A program made the position numbers and the translations under genes. This document shows positions 8,979 to 18,405 of a stretch of DNA of 53,796 nucleotides, piece after piece. The notes under the pieces are model-generated. The model made no database searches, was not told where the DNA came from, and saw only the letters and a list, made by a program, of their open reading frames with translations. This DNA is from Occallatibacter sp. GTDB lineage: Bacteria; Acidobacteriota; Terriglobia; Terriglobales; Acidobacteriaceae. Within the stretch, counting starts at the first letter, position 1; every line of letters starts with the position of its first letter. Location: the NCBI GenBank assembly GCA_031296305.1, contig JARLFZ010000016.1, positions 1 through 53,796 of the forward strand, read 5' to 3'.

Positions 8979-9416
8979 GTCAGTTTCCTCCCACGTTATC
9001 GCACTTCATCCACCGCTTGCACCTTCCTGCGTCACATCTCAACACTTGCGAGACCCGGGAAGGAGAGCCAATGGCATTTTTTGAGCCGCCTCCAGCGCTG
9101 TTTGGCGCCAAAAGCAAGTTGCTGACCCTGATGCGATTGCGCTGGCGTTGCGCCAGACGGACCACGCACCTGTTTAGTTAGACACCGGCAAGCCCGAAAG
9201 TGTTCCCGGTAACGAGGAGCGCGGTTTTTAGCAAGATGAAAGGTCTGTTGATGACTTGAAGCTGAAAACAGAGGGTTTGGTCACATTTTTCACACCCGGC
9301 GATAAATTGTAGCGCCGGTCTCCAGACCGGCTGTAGCGGGGGTCTCCAGACCCGCGCAGGCAATCTGTAGGGCTTCCCGCCGCAGCTGGCTTACGATGAA
9401 TTGCGGAGGCGTTGCC
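8979..9416. other. Divergent gene-free gap with a palindrome pair
   Basis: No convincing gene. The gap must carry the sigma operon promoter (reading left) and the trmO promoter (reading right), but I see no unambiguous -35/-10 pair. Two hairpins stand at 9314-9331 (GCCGGTCTCCAGACCGGC, 8-bp stem) and 9340-9353 (GGGTCTCCAGACCC). They are members of the dispersed palindrome family also seen at 4778, 12408 and 18837. Confidence 0.6.
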
Positions 9417-9905
9417 ATGTTTACCGCCCAGCCCATCGGATTTATTCATAGTGCTTACCTCGAAACCTCCGCCATTCCCAAAGGCCTGGGCGCCAAACAC
9501 GACGCCGAGGGCACAATCGAATTGCTGCGTGAGTACGAGCCGGGACTGGCCGACATTGAGGGCTTTTCGCACCTCTATGTGCTTTGGGAATTCGACCGCG
9601 CCGACGGGTTCGATCTGATTGCGCATCCACCCACCGACGAACGCCGGCCGCATGGGGTTTTCGCGACGCGGTCACCGCGGCGGCCGAATCCGATCGGGCT
9701 GACGGTAGTGGAGTTGCTCGGCCGCGAGGGCACGTCGCTGCGCGTGCGCGGCGTGGATATGCTGGACGGCACGCCAGTGCTCGACATCAAGCCGTATCTC
9801 TCCAGCATTCCGGCGGAGAAGATCAGGCGCGGGTGGCTGGCCGAGGCGGAGAAAGCAGGGAACAAAGGGAACCTGAGAACCTGCCCGGCTGAGTCTCCTA
9901 AGTAA
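9417..9905 (+). CDS. trmO: tRNA (t6A37) N6-methyltransferase, TrmO/TsaA family
   Basis: SAM-dependent methyltransferase that adds a methyl group to threonylcarbamoyladenosine-37 of certain tRNAs. The family core is clear: PIGFIHSAY at the N-terminus, GVFATRSPRRPNPIGLTVVE in the middle and LDGTPVLDIKPYLSSIP. An upstream in-frame ATG at 9396 exists, but GGAGG at 9405-9409 lies seven bases before the ATG at 9417, which fixes the start. The last 20 residues (KAGNKGNLR...) are not family-like and are encoded by a GGGAACAAAGGGAA phrase that resembles the low-complexity repeat just downstream. The t6A makers tsaB and tsaE lie elsewhere in this window. Confidence 0.88.
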   Translation: MFTAQPIGFIHSAYLETSAIPKGLGAKHDAEGTIELLREYEPGLADIEGFSHLYVLWEFDRADGFDLIAHPPTDERRPHGVFATRSPRRPNPIGLTVVELLGREGTSLRVRGVDMLDGTPVLDIKPYLSSIPAEKIRRGWLAEAEKAGNKGNLRTCPAESPK

Positions 9906-9992
9906 GAATTGCGACCAACGGCGTTTACATCAACACGAAGAACTGCGCCGTTCCTGCTGCGATTCGGCTTTTTCTTCCTGCAACTCCTGTCT

Positions 9993-10030
9993 TCTTGCTC
10001 TCTCGCTCCCTTGTTCCCTCGTTCCCTGTC
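9993..10030. repeat. Low-complexity TTCCCT/CTCGC repeats
   Basis: A run of CTCGCTCCCTTGTTCCCTC-like units between the convergent trmO and queE genes. Its complement (GGGAACAAAGGGAA) occurs at the 3' end of trmO, so the two could pair. No gene is present in 9906-10031. Confidence 0.5.
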
Positions 10031-10031
10031 C

Positions 10032-10664
10032 TTAAGGGATTCCTAGCAATTTATGCGTCTGCAGGCTCAGGCGCCAGCGCGGGTGGTCGAGGCAATACTT
10101 GAGCGCGGCTTGGGTGTTCGCTTCACGATGCGGCCCGTCCATGGGCTGCAGGAAGAAATGGCGGAACTGGAGCGACTCGAACCCCGCCGGTTCGGCGCCG
10201 GGCTGCGGATACACCAACTTCAGCTCGTCGCCTGTGCGTTGTATGAGCGTGGCGCCGGCCTTGGGGCTGACGCAGATCCAGTCGAGACCCCGGGGAACCG
10301 CGATGGTGCCGTTGGTTTCGACAGCAATTTCAAAATCGTTCGCATGCAGCGCATCGATCAGCGGCTCGTCTATCTGCAGCAACGGCTCGCCGCCGGTGCA
10401 GACGACGAATCGCGCTCCGCCGGAGTCGGCTGGCCACGCTTCCATAACAGCTGCAGCCAAATCGGCGGCAAGCGTAAACTTTCCGCCGCCGGGTCCGTTG
10501 GTGCCGGCAAAATCGGTGTCGCAGAACTGGCAAATTGCCGATGGGCGATCGGCTTCGCGGCCCGACCAGAGATTGCAGCCCGCAAAGCGGCAGAAGACCG
10601 CGGCGCGTCCCGTTTGCGCGCCCTCGCCTTGCAAGGTGTAGAAGATTTCTTTGACCGAGTACAT
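10032..10664 (-). CDS. queE: 7-carboxy-7-deazaguanine synthase (radical SAM)
   Basis: Radical SAM enzyme that contracts the ring of carboxytetrahydropterin in queuosine/preQ0 synthesis. The start is taken at the ATG 10662-10664 (MYSVKEIFYTLQGEG), the conserved family N-terminus. The frame stays open further upstream but that part overlaps queC and is not family-like. The cluster-binding motif is of the QueE type: CRFAGCNLWSG, then 14 residues after the first Cys of the motif, CQFCDTDF. SAM/substrate motifs VCTGGEPLLQ and VETNGT follow. Length of 210 residues is normal. Only 17 bases separate it from queC. Confidence 0.93.
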   Translation of the reverse strand: MYSVKEIFYTLQGEGAQTGRAAVFCRFAGCNLWSGREADRPSAICQFCDTDFAGTNGPGGGKFTLAADLAAAVMEAWPADSGGARFVVCTGGEPLLQIDEPLIDALHANDFEIAVETNGTIAVPRGLDWICVSPKAGATLIQRTGDELKLVYPQPGAEPAGFESLQFRHFFLQPMDGPHREANTQAALKYCLDHPRWRLSLQTHKLLGIP

Positions 10665-10681
10665 AAAAAAACAGCTCTCAA

Positions 10682-11377
10682 CTATCTCTTCGAGATCGGA
10701 TCTTCGATGCCGTTCTCGCGGAAGCCTTTTTGACGCAGCAAACAAGAATCGCATTGGCCGCAAGGCGCGCCTGTTGGCCCCGGGTCGTAACAACTGCTGG
10801 TCAGTCCGTAGTCCACGCCGAGCTCCGTTCCCGTAGCGATGATCTGCGCTTTGGTCATCGCGATGAGCGGCGTGTGAATGCGGAGATGCTGGCGGCCTTC
10901 GACACCGGCTTTAGTAGCGAGATTGGCCATCTTCTCAAAGGCCGCGATGAATTCGGGGCGGCAATCGGGATAGCCGGAGTAGTCGAGCGCGTTGACGCCG
11001 AGAAAAATGTCGCTTGCGCCCAGCACTTCAGCCCACGCCAGCGCAAACGAAAGAAAAATGGTGTTACGCGCGGGCACGTAGGTGATGGGAATGCCGTGGG
11101 ACATTGCTTCGGCGTCGCGGCCCTTGGGAACGTCGATATCGTCAGTGAGTGCCGACCCGCCGAAGGCGCGGAGATCGATGGTGGTCACGCGATGCTGGGT
11201 CACGCCGATAGACGCGGCGACGCGCTTGGCCGCTTCAAGCTCCCACGCGTGGCGCTGGCCATAGGAAAACGAGAGCGCGTAGAGTTCGTAGCCCTCCGCT
11301 TTCGCGATGGCGAGCACGGTGGCGGAGTCGAGGCCGCCGCTCAAGAGAACGACGGCGCGTTTGGGAGTGATTTCCAT
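10682..11377 (-). CDS. queC: 7-cyano-7-deazaguanine synthase
   Basis: ATP-dependent enzyme converting carboxydeazaguanine to preQ0. The PP-loop SGGLDS lies at residues 13-18. The C-terminal zinc site is complete ([17 protein letters not shown]). The length of 231 residues is typical. It sits between the kdsC-like gene (13 bases upstream) and queE (17 bases downstream), forming a tight three-gene operon. QueD and folE, which supply the substrate, are not in the window. Confidence 0.95.
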   Translation of the reverse strand: MEITPKRAVVLLSGGLDSATVLAIAKAEGYELYALSFSYGQRHAWELEAAKRVAASIGVTQHRVTTIDLRAFGGSALTDDIDVPKGRDAEAMSHGIPITYVPARNTIFLSFALAWAEVLGASDIFLGVNALDYSGYPDCRPEFIAAFEKMANLATKAGVEGRQHLRIHTPLIAMTKAQIIATGTELGVDYGLTSSCYDPGPTGAPCGQCDSCLLRQKGFRENGIEDPISKR

Positions 11378-11390
11378 AGCAAGAACCGCG

Positions 11391-12047
11391 CTACTTCAGA
11401 TCGGCGCCGCCGCGGCCAATGTCCATGGACGGCGAGATCGGGTTGTCCTCGTCGATGTAGGCTTCAATGCAGTGGTCGAGCGTGCCCTTGGCTTCGAGGA
11501 TGAACTCGACCGCATCGCGCGCCGCGCCGTAGCCGCCGGAGTTGGGCGTGATGTAGTGCGCCTCGGCCTTGACGCGCTCGCGCGCATTAGCCACGGCAAC
11601 GGCAAAGCCGACTTCGCGCATGGCGGGCAGGTCGATGACGTCGTCGCCTACATAGCAAATCTCGTCGAGCGTGACGCCCTCGTTCGCGATAATTTCGCGG
11701 ATGGCCTGCATCTTGAAGGCGCAGCCCTGGTAAACAAATTCGAGCTTGAGGTCGCGGGCGCGGGTGGCGACGGTTTCGCTGATGCGCTTGGTGATGACGC
11801 CGCACTTCATGCCGCCGATGCGCGCGAGCGAGATGGCGGTGCCGTCGTGGGCGCTGTAGCCTTTGGCCTCGGTCATGGTGGTGGAGTTCACGCCGAAGCC
11901 GATCGTCTCCTTGCCACTAATCTCGTCCAAAAGGCTGCTGCGCGCAGCGCTGGGGACGAGCCAGATGGTGCCGTCAGTCCATACACCGTCGACGTCGAAG
12001 AGAATGATTTTGATTTTGCGGGCGCGGTCTTGCGCGGTGAGTGCCAT
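11391..12047 (-). CDS. KdsC-like HAD phosphatase
   Basis: HAD-superfamily hydrolase of the KDO-8-phosphate phosphatase type. The nucleophile motif is [10 protein letters not shown] (Asp18 and Asp20). The later motifs ITKRISE and [13 protein letters not shown] and the family C-terminal [14 protein letters not shown] are present. At 218 residues it is longer than classical KdsC (about 170-190) because of an insert at about residues 28-55 and a C-terminal tail ending in GRGGADLK. It is the first gene of the kdsC-like/queC/queE operon. If it acts on KDO-8-P it serves LPS core synthesis; linkage to queuosine genes is not obviously functional. Paralogous HAD phosphatases of other specificity cannot be excluded. 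Confidence 0.8.
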   Translation of the reverse strand: MALTAQDRARKIKIILFDVDGVWTDGTIWLVPSAARSSLLDEISGKETIGFGVNSTTMTEAKGYSAHDGTAISLARIGGMKCGVITKRISETVATRARDLKLEFVYQGCAFKMQAIREIIANEGVTLDEICYVGDDVIDLPAMREVGFAVAVANARERVKAEAHYITPNSGGYGAARDAVEFILEAKGTLDHCIEAYIDEDNPISPSMDIGRGGADLK

Positions 12048-12059
12048 GGCTCAATTGTA

Positions 12060-12095
12060 GCGGTGTTAGCGGAGCTGGCGGTGTTAGCGGGGTTA
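12060..12095. repeat. Four tandem 9-bp units (GCGGNGNTN)
   Basis: Four consecutive nine-base units: GCGGTGTTA, GCGGAGCTG, GCGGTGTTA and GCGGGGTTA. Arrays of the same unit stand at 21708-21743 and 31036-31062. The array occupies the short divergent gap between the kdsC-like gene and the DUF5522 gene. Confidence 0.7.
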
Positions 12096-12141
12096 GGGTG
12101 CGACGGTGTCTGGATCAAGGGTATTCGAGGAGAATAGGTAG

Positions 12142-12330
<189 letters not shown>

Positions 12331-12381
12331 CAGTTCTCATGGACGGCGCGACCGCCCAGAGTTCAAGGCACAACCAAGTCT

Positions 12382-12425
12382 CTGAGGGCCGGGAGGCCCT
12401 CAGTACAGCCGGTCTGGAGACCGGC
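12382..12425. repeat. Two palindromes in a convergent gap
   Basis: CTGAGGGCC/GGCCCTCAG with a GGGA loop at 12382-12403 and GCCGGTCTGGAGACCGGC at 12408-12425. The second is the same palindrome as at 9314-9331. They lie between two convergent genes and could act as a bidirectional terminator, though no T-run is present. Confidence 0.65.
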
Positions 12426-12426
12426 G

Positions 12427-14610
12427 CTACGATCCCGGCGCTGGGGCCGCCGTAACTGCGGGCGGCGTGACAGGTGCGGTGGGCGGCGTGGCGGGCGGCT
12501 CGCGGACCAGCACGGCAAAACGCGGAAACGCAAAACTGCCGGCGGCATCGTCGATCACATTTAACTGGCAGAGATACTGACCGGGCTTGAGGCCGCTCAG
12601 CGGGACGTCGAGTTCGAAACTGACAGCGTCGCGGCCTTCAACGTTGATAGCTCGGGCCTGCACGATCGGCGTCTCGTAGACCTTGGTCGATCCCTGAATC
12701 AGTTCCAGACTGCTCAATAAATTGATGCCCGGTTTCGATCCTTTGGGATCGTCGGCGGCGGCTTTGGCGCGCGTGGGATCGTAGACCTCGTAGAGCAGGT
12801 AGAGGTGCTGATCCTGGCGGAAGACGTGGCTGATGTTGGGCACGTACTCTTCGCCGTTGCGCACCAGCGGGTCGATTTCCTTTCCGGACTTCTTGCTGGG
12901 CTCGCGTTGCGAGGCCAGCAGAATCGAACTCATCTTAAGCGGGGCCTTTTTGAGATCGGGCAGCGTGACCTCGGCGATGAACGAACCCATGCGGCCGGTT
13001 TGGTTTTCGCGCACCACGAATTTGATTTGGTATTTTCCGGGCGGCAGATTGAAGCTGGTGGTGTACTGGATATTTTTCTGGCGCGCCTGCTGCGCGGCGT
13101 CGAGATTGAGCTTGACGGTATCGCGCACGCGGCCCACCGGGCGCTTGGAGTCGTCGATGACGGCGCCGACGATGTCGAGCGTGGCCTTGTCCTTGTCGCC
13201 GCCGTTGACGAACGGAATCTGCGAGCCGGGCACGACCAGCGAAACCGGCATGTAGTAGCGATTGGCGTCGAGGCGGAAGTACATGGCATCCATGTAGACC
13301 GCGATGTCGGTCGCGGGCAGGTCGCTCGAGAGCTGGTCCTGCAGCTCCTGCTCGCGATCTTCTTTGCCGGAGTGTTTGAAGTCGGCTGGCGCGTAGTAGC
13401 CGGGCCTGTATTCGAGCTTGATTCCGGGCCTGGTTATCTTGACGGTGAGCTTGCGGTATTTGCCGTCGCGCGCCGGATCAGACGAATGGAAGCCGATGGC
13501 GTAGTAGGCAGAAGTGTCTTTCTGCACCTGCGCAAACGCGGGCGCAAAGTCGTTGGAGTCGAGGAAGGCCTTGCCGCCGGTGTCGGAAGAGAGCGAAGCC
13601 ATCACTTCCTGCGAGGCGAAGTTCGCGTTCATGTTGCTCGTGAGGGATCCGCCGTTGAAAGCGCCCTGCCCGCGCATACTTCCGGTCGACGCGTCGCCCA
13701 TTGGAGTAACAGCCTGAAGACCGCGCGTGTCGACGCTGTAAATGGAAAGATCGGCGCGCACCGCCGCGTTGACGGCCGAGCGAATCGAAGCCTGGTTCTC
13801 AATGCCGTCGCGCGAGATGCCGCCGGAAAAGTAGAGCAGCGATTTCTTTTCGTTGATTTTGGCGAGCGACTGCGAGATGGCACGCAGGGCGAAAAGTTCG
13901 CGGTCGGTGTTGAGGTCGTTGTACTCGCTTTCGTCGGGGGTATACGCGGTGGTGTCTTCCACTTGATTCGAGTTCGCGTTGGCGCCCTCGGCAAAGCCTT
14001 GGCCTTCGGTGCCGTTGTACGCGCCCACCTCGCGGATGAGCGCGGCCTTGTCGGCGGTAAAGTCCTGGTCGACGGTGAGCGTGTCGCCAAGAGAGACCAG
14101 CGCGATGAGGTCGGCGGGCTGCATCTTGGTTTTGAGAAAGGTTTGCGCCGCTTCCACGCTACGCTCAAGATCTTCAGGCTGCATCGAGGTGAGGTCGAAG
14201 AACATGACGATGAGCCGATGGTTGCGCAGTTCTTCGGGCTTGGCCACGACGACCGCCTTGCTCCCGGTGGGGCCGGAGGCGAGGCCGCTCACCGTGGCCT
14301 CCTGGAGCGGCGTGGCCATGTCGACGCTTTCAAAATCGAAAGTCGAAATCTGCTGCTCTTTTCCGTTTTCAAAAATCTTGAAGTCGCTCTGTTTGAGGTC
14401 CTTCACGAGCTCGCCGGTTTTGGCGTCGCGCGCCACCACGTTGGTGAGCACGAGCTCGGCGTTGGCTTTGAGTATGAATCCGCCTTGCGGCGTCGAGGAG
14501 ACCTGGCCGGGGGATTGAGCGGGAAGGGGCGGCACAGCGGGAGCGAGCAGGGCCAGCAGCGCGAATCCGGCGGCGATTTTGTGCGTCAATTTTTGCGTCG
14601 AGCCCGTCAT
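12427..14610 (-). CDS. Secreted VWFA-related protein of the acidobacterial type
   Basis: A protein of 727 residues from the ATG at 14608-14610, which has AAGGA five bases upstream. A TTG codon 12 bases earlier is less likely. A signal peptide (about residues 10-32) is followed by an Ig-like/VWFA-associated region (LTNVVARDAKTGELVKDL, DFKIFENGKEQQI). A von Willebrand A domain follows in which the metal site reads FFDLTSM rather than the canonical DxSxS. The C-terminal half carries beta-rich domains, and the protein ends in a Pro/Ala/Thr-rich tail. It lies eight bases downstream of a giant TonB receptor gene and is probably co-transcribed with it. The family is abundant in Acidobacteriota and has no established function; surface adhesion or protein-protein binding is a guess. 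Confidence 0.88.
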   Translation of the reverse strand: MTGSTQKLTHKIAAGFALLALLAPAVPPLPAQSPGQVSSTPQGGFILKANAELVLTNVVARDAKTGELVKDLKQSDFKIFENGKEQQISTFDFESVDMATPLQEATVSGLASGPTGSKAVVVAKPEELRNHRLIVMFFDLTSMQPEDLERSVEAAQTFLKTKMQPADLIALVSLGDTLTVDQDFTADKAALIREVGAYNGTEGQGFAEGANANSNQVEDTTAYTPDESEYNDLNTDRELFALRAISQSLAKINEKKSLLYFSGGISRDGIENQASIRSAVNAAVRADLSIYSVDTRGLQAVTPMGDASTGSMRGQGAFNGGSLTSNMNANFASQEVMASLSSDTGGKAFLDSNDFAPAFAQVQKDTSAYYAIGFHSSDPARDGKYRKLTVKITRPGIKLEYRPGYYAPADFKHSGKEDREQELQDQLSSDLPATDIAVYMDAMYFRLDANRYYMPVSLVVPGSQIPFVNGGDKDKATLDIVGAVIDDSKRPVGRVRDTVKLNLDAAQQARQKNIQYTTSFNLPPGKYQIKFVVRENQTGRMGSFIAEVTLPDLKKAPLKMSSILLASQREPSKKSGKEIDPLVRNGEEYVPNISHVFRQDQHLYLLYEVYDPTRAKAAADDPKGSKPGINLLSSLELIQGSTKVYETPIVQARAINVEGRDAVSFELDVPLSGLKPGQYLCQLNVIDDAAGSFAFPRFAVLVREPPATPPTAPVTPPAVTAAPAPGS

Positions 14611-14618
14611 GCAATCCT

Positions 14619-17600
14619 TCAAAACCTGAAATTGGCCCGGAACTCGAACTGCCTCATCTGCCCTACCGAGGTCACCTGGCCGAATTGCGGTGCGCCGTAG
14701 GTGGTGTTGATGCCCGCGTACTGCACGGTATTGAAGACGTTGTTAATCTGCGCGCGAATTTCCATGGTGCGGGTTTCGCCGAGATTCATGGTTTTGGAAA
14801 GCGCCATGTTGTTCTGCACTTTGCCGGGCCCCTCGATGGAGTCGCGCGGCGCAGTGCCGAAGTAATTGCAGAAACCGGTGGTGGCCGAGGGCGGGGCATA
14901 AGCTACCGTATTGAACCACTGGCGCAGGCTGCCGACAATCGTGGGCGATTGGCCGGGCACAAGATTGGGTCGCAACGCGCCGGCATTGCCGCACTCCACG
15001 CCTTGGGCCGTAGGCTCGAAACCTGGCGAGACCCAGCCGCCGGTGGCGAATTGAAATGTGCCCGAAACCGAGAAGCCCTCGAGAATGTGCGAGCCCACTC
15101 CCGATGTGACCCAATATTTGTCGGGGCCGAAGGGCAACTCAAACAGATAATTCCCGCTGACTTGGTGGCGGAAGTCGAGAACCGAGTGGCCTTCCTGCGC
15201 TGCCAGATTCTGCCAATTCTGCACTACCGATCCGCCGCTCCCGTTCACGGAGCTGGCATCGTCGATGGCGTGGCCGTACTGGTAATTTGCGCCGAGGGAA
15301 ACGCCGTGCTGCAGCCGCTTGTTCAGGCGCACCGTGGCCTGGTGGTTCTTGTAGAAGGCTTCCGCCTCTTCGTAGGTGAAGAGCAGGTCGCTGGGGTCGC
15401 TGCCCGGGCTGGTGGGCAGCGCGCGCGGCGCAAGTTGCACATCGAGGTGATTGGAGCGTGCTCCGTTGTAGCCGAGATTCAACACCATGCCCAGAGGCAG
15501 AGTCTTCTGCAGATCGAGGTTCCACGCCATTACGTAGGGAAGTCCGTAGTGAGGATTGAGGGCGTAGTTGCCGACGGTGGCGGGCGCGGGAAATCCATTG
15601 GCCAGCGTAAAGCACGTTCCGGTTTGCGCGCAGGCCGTGGACGGCGAGTTGCCAACCGCTTCTTGATTTGTCTGCTCGTTGGTGAAGGGCGGCTGATGCG
15701 CCATCTTGGTGGCGAACCCGGCGTACTCGCCCACGGTGTAATTGGTGCCGAAGCCGGCGCGGAGCACGGTGCTCTTGATCTTCGGCACGCGCCATGCAAG
15801 ACCTACGCGCGGCTGGAAAGCTTTGCGCCAGGGAAACACGAGCGACCCGGGCAGGCCGTTTTCGCCGGGAGTCTGCTCGGTTTCGCTGGTGAATCCGGCG
15901 CCGGGATTGGTGGCGATATCGGCCAGGCGGCCGTATTTTTCGGTGTAGGGCGCGAAGAACTCCCAGCGCACGCCGTAGTTGAGCGTGAGCGAGGGCAGAA
16001 CGCGCCAGTCGTCCGTGGCGTAGGCGTCGTAGACGTTGTCGCGCAGATAACTTTTAGCGAGCGACGAGTTGAGCGAAGTGGTTTGCGGCAGTCCGAGGAG
16101 AAAGTCGGCGATCGAAGAGCCGGTGCCCGCAACGGCCTGGCCATTTGCAAATCCTTCAGTGAAGAGACCGGTGAACGTGAACCCGCCGGTGGCGTTGGAG
16201 CCGGCGAGAAAGTCGCGATGTACGCGGCGATAATCGGCGCCATAACGCATGTTGTGCTTGCCGTGGATCCAACTGAGAACTTCGGAGAACGAGATGGTCT
16301 GCGAAATGGAAAAGCTGGGCTGCGTGTCGCTGAGGCCCTGAATGCCGTTCGAGAGAGAGATGGTGGGAACGCCGTAGTTGAGCGCGACGTTATTCGGCAC
16401 ATTGATGCCCGCGGTCCCGGCAGGATTGTCCGTCGTGTTGGTGAAGAAATTGATGGTGTGGCTGCTCGAGCGGTTCCAGTTGACGTTGGATATGCTCGTG
16501 AAACGGTGGTAGCCGACGGTGTAGCCCGCTTGGAGAGAATACGAATTCGAAGCACTCTTGCCGCCGAGCGAGGGAATGAGATTGACGAGGTCGGAGGCTG
16601 AGTGGCCCTGGTTGTAATTGAAGTTGATGCTTTGGCGCAAACCCTGATTCTGCGATCCGCCGCCGCGACGGCCGCCGCCACCAAAGCCACCGCGGCCACC
16701 GGGTTGCGTGGCGTTGGCGCCGAGGCTGCGGTTGTAACGGATGCCGGCATTGGTGGAATTCGATTGCCCCGTGGTAAGCAGATGGTAGTTGTATCCGTTG
16801 ATGGTACTGCCGGCAGCAAGATTTGGTTCCGGGAAATACTTGAGCAGCGCCCTGGCCTGCGGGGAGATGGACGTTAGCGGAATCACATTGGCCGTGCTGT
16901 TGTAGATGAATTGCTGGCCGGTCGCGGGATTGAAGATCGCGGGCAATCCCGCGGCAGAGAAGTCGCCGCCGCGCTCTGCATCGGTGGGTAGGGTGGCGTA
17001 AAAGTCGTCGGGATTCGACGAGCGGGAGCCCGAAAGCGTGAGGAAGACTGTATCTTTGCCGCTGGGCTTGGTGAGGTGCGGAATGTACGGCGCGCTCATG
17101 AACGAGATCATGAAGCGATTCGATCCGTTCGCAGGCTGCGACTGCTGCTGGCCGAGCAAGGCGAACGGCTGCGCGTTGAAGTAGGAAGTGTTGCCATACC
17201 AGGCGATGGAGCCGTGTGGCTGGGCAGGATTGAAGCCGCGGAAATTTCTTCCGCCACCGCCGCCACCGCCGCCGCGACCGCCGAAGCCGCCGCCAGGGCC
17301 ACCGAACCCGCCGCCGCCAAAACCACCGCCAGCGAAGGCTCCGCCGAACCCACCGCCGCCGCCGTATCCGCTAAACAAGCCACCCTGACCTGCGAAGTCG
17401 CCGCCCTGACCTTGACCGCCTGGTCCGCCGGGCCCTCCGGGGCCCGCATTGAGACGGTCGTCAGGATTCATGCCGGCGTAGGCGCTTACTTGGCCGGCTT
17501 GCCCGGAAATCGCCACCGACTGATCGCTGAAGTCGGAGTTGCTGGCGATCGAGGGCAGCGCCGCGCCGCTTTGGCCTTCGGTTCCGGCTCCAGTGTCGGT

Positions 17601-18149
17601 ATCGGCGCTCAACGCACTCTCGAGACTCACGTTTTGCGGAGCGTTGCCGGCCATTTGCCGCACACCCTGGCCTGGGGCGCCGGGGCGTGCCGCCTCACGC
17701 GTCAGTTGCTGGTCCGCTTCAGCCTGGCGCGAAGCCAGGATGAGCTCGAAGTTCACGAGCTGGTCGCGGCTGGCGGCGTTGAGGACCGCTTCCTGCGAGC
17801 CTTGCGCGAAGGCCGCGAACTGGGTGCGAATCACATAGCGGCCGTTCTGGGGAATGTTCATTTGCCACGCGCCGGTGATGTCGGTGGTGGTGGAATAGCG
17901 CTTGCCGGTGAGGGTGTTTTGCGCGGTGACGGTGACACCGGGCAGCGGGATGTTGCCGCTCTTCACCGTGCCATGCAGCTTGCCACCGGCAACGGCCGGG
18001 ATGGCAGCGGGGGCAGCGGCCTGCGGGGCAACGGCGGGACCCGATGCGGGGGCGCCGGTCGATATTGGGGCTGCCGCCGGAGCCGGGGCCTGCGCCCCAG
18101 CCGCCAGACAGACGGCCACAACTATCCCCGCCACTCTCGCACACTTCAT
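14619..18149 (-). CDS. TonB-dependent receptor with regulatory-like N-domain and Gly-rich insert
   Basis: Outer-membrane protein of 1176 residues. A signal peptide (about 1-20) and an Ala/Pro linker lead to a carboxypeptidase-regulatory-like beta-sandwich (about 55-138, GKLHGTVKSGNIPLPGVTV). A stretch of about 70 residues that is almost pure Gly/Phe/Ala follows (about 236-304), then a large beta-barrel ending in FEFRANFRF with the terminal Phe expected by the BAM machinery. A second short Gly/Arg-rich stretch lies near residue 500. A clear plug domain is not obvious. It is the first gene of a pair with the VWFA protein and is divergent from an XRE regulator. Such receptors import oligosaccharides or other large substrates; the ligand is unknown. 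Confidence 0.88.
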   Translation of the reverse strand: MKCARVAGIVVAVCLAAGAQAPAPAAAPISTGAPASGPAVAPQAAAPAAIPAVAGGKLHGTVKSGNIPLPGVTVTAQNTLTGKRYSTTTDITGAWQMNIPQNGRYVIRTQFAAFAQGSQEAVLNAASRDQLVNFELILASRQAEADQQLTREAARPGAPGQGVRQMAGNAPQNVSLESALSADTDTGAGTEGQSGAALPSIASNSDFSDQSVAISGQAGQVSAYAGMNPDDRLNAGPGGPGGPGGQGQGGDFAGQGGLFSGYGGGGGFGGAFAGGGFGGGGFGGPGGGFGGRGGGGGGGGRNFRGFNPAQPHGSIAWYGNTSYFNAQPFALLGQQQSQPANGSNRFMISFMSAPYIPHLTKPSGKDTVFLTLSGSRSSNPDDFYATLPTDAERGGDFSAAGLPAIFNPATGQQFIYNSTANVIPLTSISPQARALLKYFPEPNLAAGSTINGYNYHLLTTGQSNSTNAGIRYNRSLGANATQPGGRGGFGGGGRRGGGSQNQGLRQSINFNYNQGHSASDLVNLIPSLGGKSASNSYSLQAGYTVGYHRFTSISNVNWNRSSSHTINFFTNTTDNPAGTAGINVPNNVALNYGVPTISLSNGIQGLSDTQPSFSISQTISFSEVLSWIHGKHNMRYGADYRRVHRDFLAGSNATGGFTFTGLFTEGFANGQAVAGTGSSIADFLLGLPQTTSLNSSLAKSYLRDNVYDAYATDDWRVLPSLTLNYGVRWEFFAPYTEKYGRLADIATNPGAGFTSETEQTPGENGLPGSLVFPWRKAFQPRVGLAWRVPKIKSTVLRAGFGTNYTVGEYAGFATKMAHQPPFTNEQTNQEAVGNSPSTACAQTGTCFTLANGFPAPATVGNYALNPHYGLPYVMAWNLDLQKTLPLGMVLNLGYNGARSNHLDVQLAPRALPTSPGSDPSDLLFTYEEAEAFYKNHQATVRLNKRLQHGVSLGANYQYGHAIDDASSVNGSGGSVVQNWQNLAAQEGHSVLDFRHQVSGNYLFELPFGPDKYWVTSGVGSHILEGFSVSGTFQFATGGWVSPGFEPTAQGVECGNAGALRPNLVPGQSPTIVGSLRQWFNTVAYAPPSATTGFCNYFGTAPRDSIEGPGKVQNNMALSKTMNLGETRTMEIRAQINNVFNTVQYAGINTTYGAPQFGQVTSVGQMRQFEFRANFRF

Positions 18150-18405
18150 AGCTTATGACTACCGGCCTCTCGTGCCTGTATTCGGTCTGACGATTTCCGC
18201 TCCGTAAAGGTTTACGGCCGGTGCGATGCTGCGTGCCGTCGGTCCCGCGCTACGAGAGGTTTTGTAAAAATTGATGCGCGTTGATACGTACGCGAGATTT
18301 TGGGCTTGCAATGCGCGGCGACGCATGTTAACTATTAAGGCAATAATATTCTGATTGCTACCAAGGCAGTAAACCTTGGAAGAAGTCGGACAGGATGGGA
18401 CGGGG
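18150..18405. promoter_or_regulatory. Divergent control region, TonB receptor / XRE gene
   Basis: A 256-base gap between two divergent starts. It turns AT-rich at 18325-18365 (around TTAACTATTAAGG and ATAATATTCT), which is where a promoter for the XRE gene would be expected. A TACGTA palindrome lies at about 18285. Exact promoter elements and operators cannot be fixed by eye. Confidence 0.4.

Noticed and set aside
12805..14700. A 631-codon plus-strand frame
   Set aside because: Antisense to the VWFA gene, which has a signal peptide and clear domains. High GC keeps antisense frames open.
14685..16601. A 638-codon plus-strand frame
   Set aside because: Antisense to the TonB receptor barrel; no recognisable protein features.
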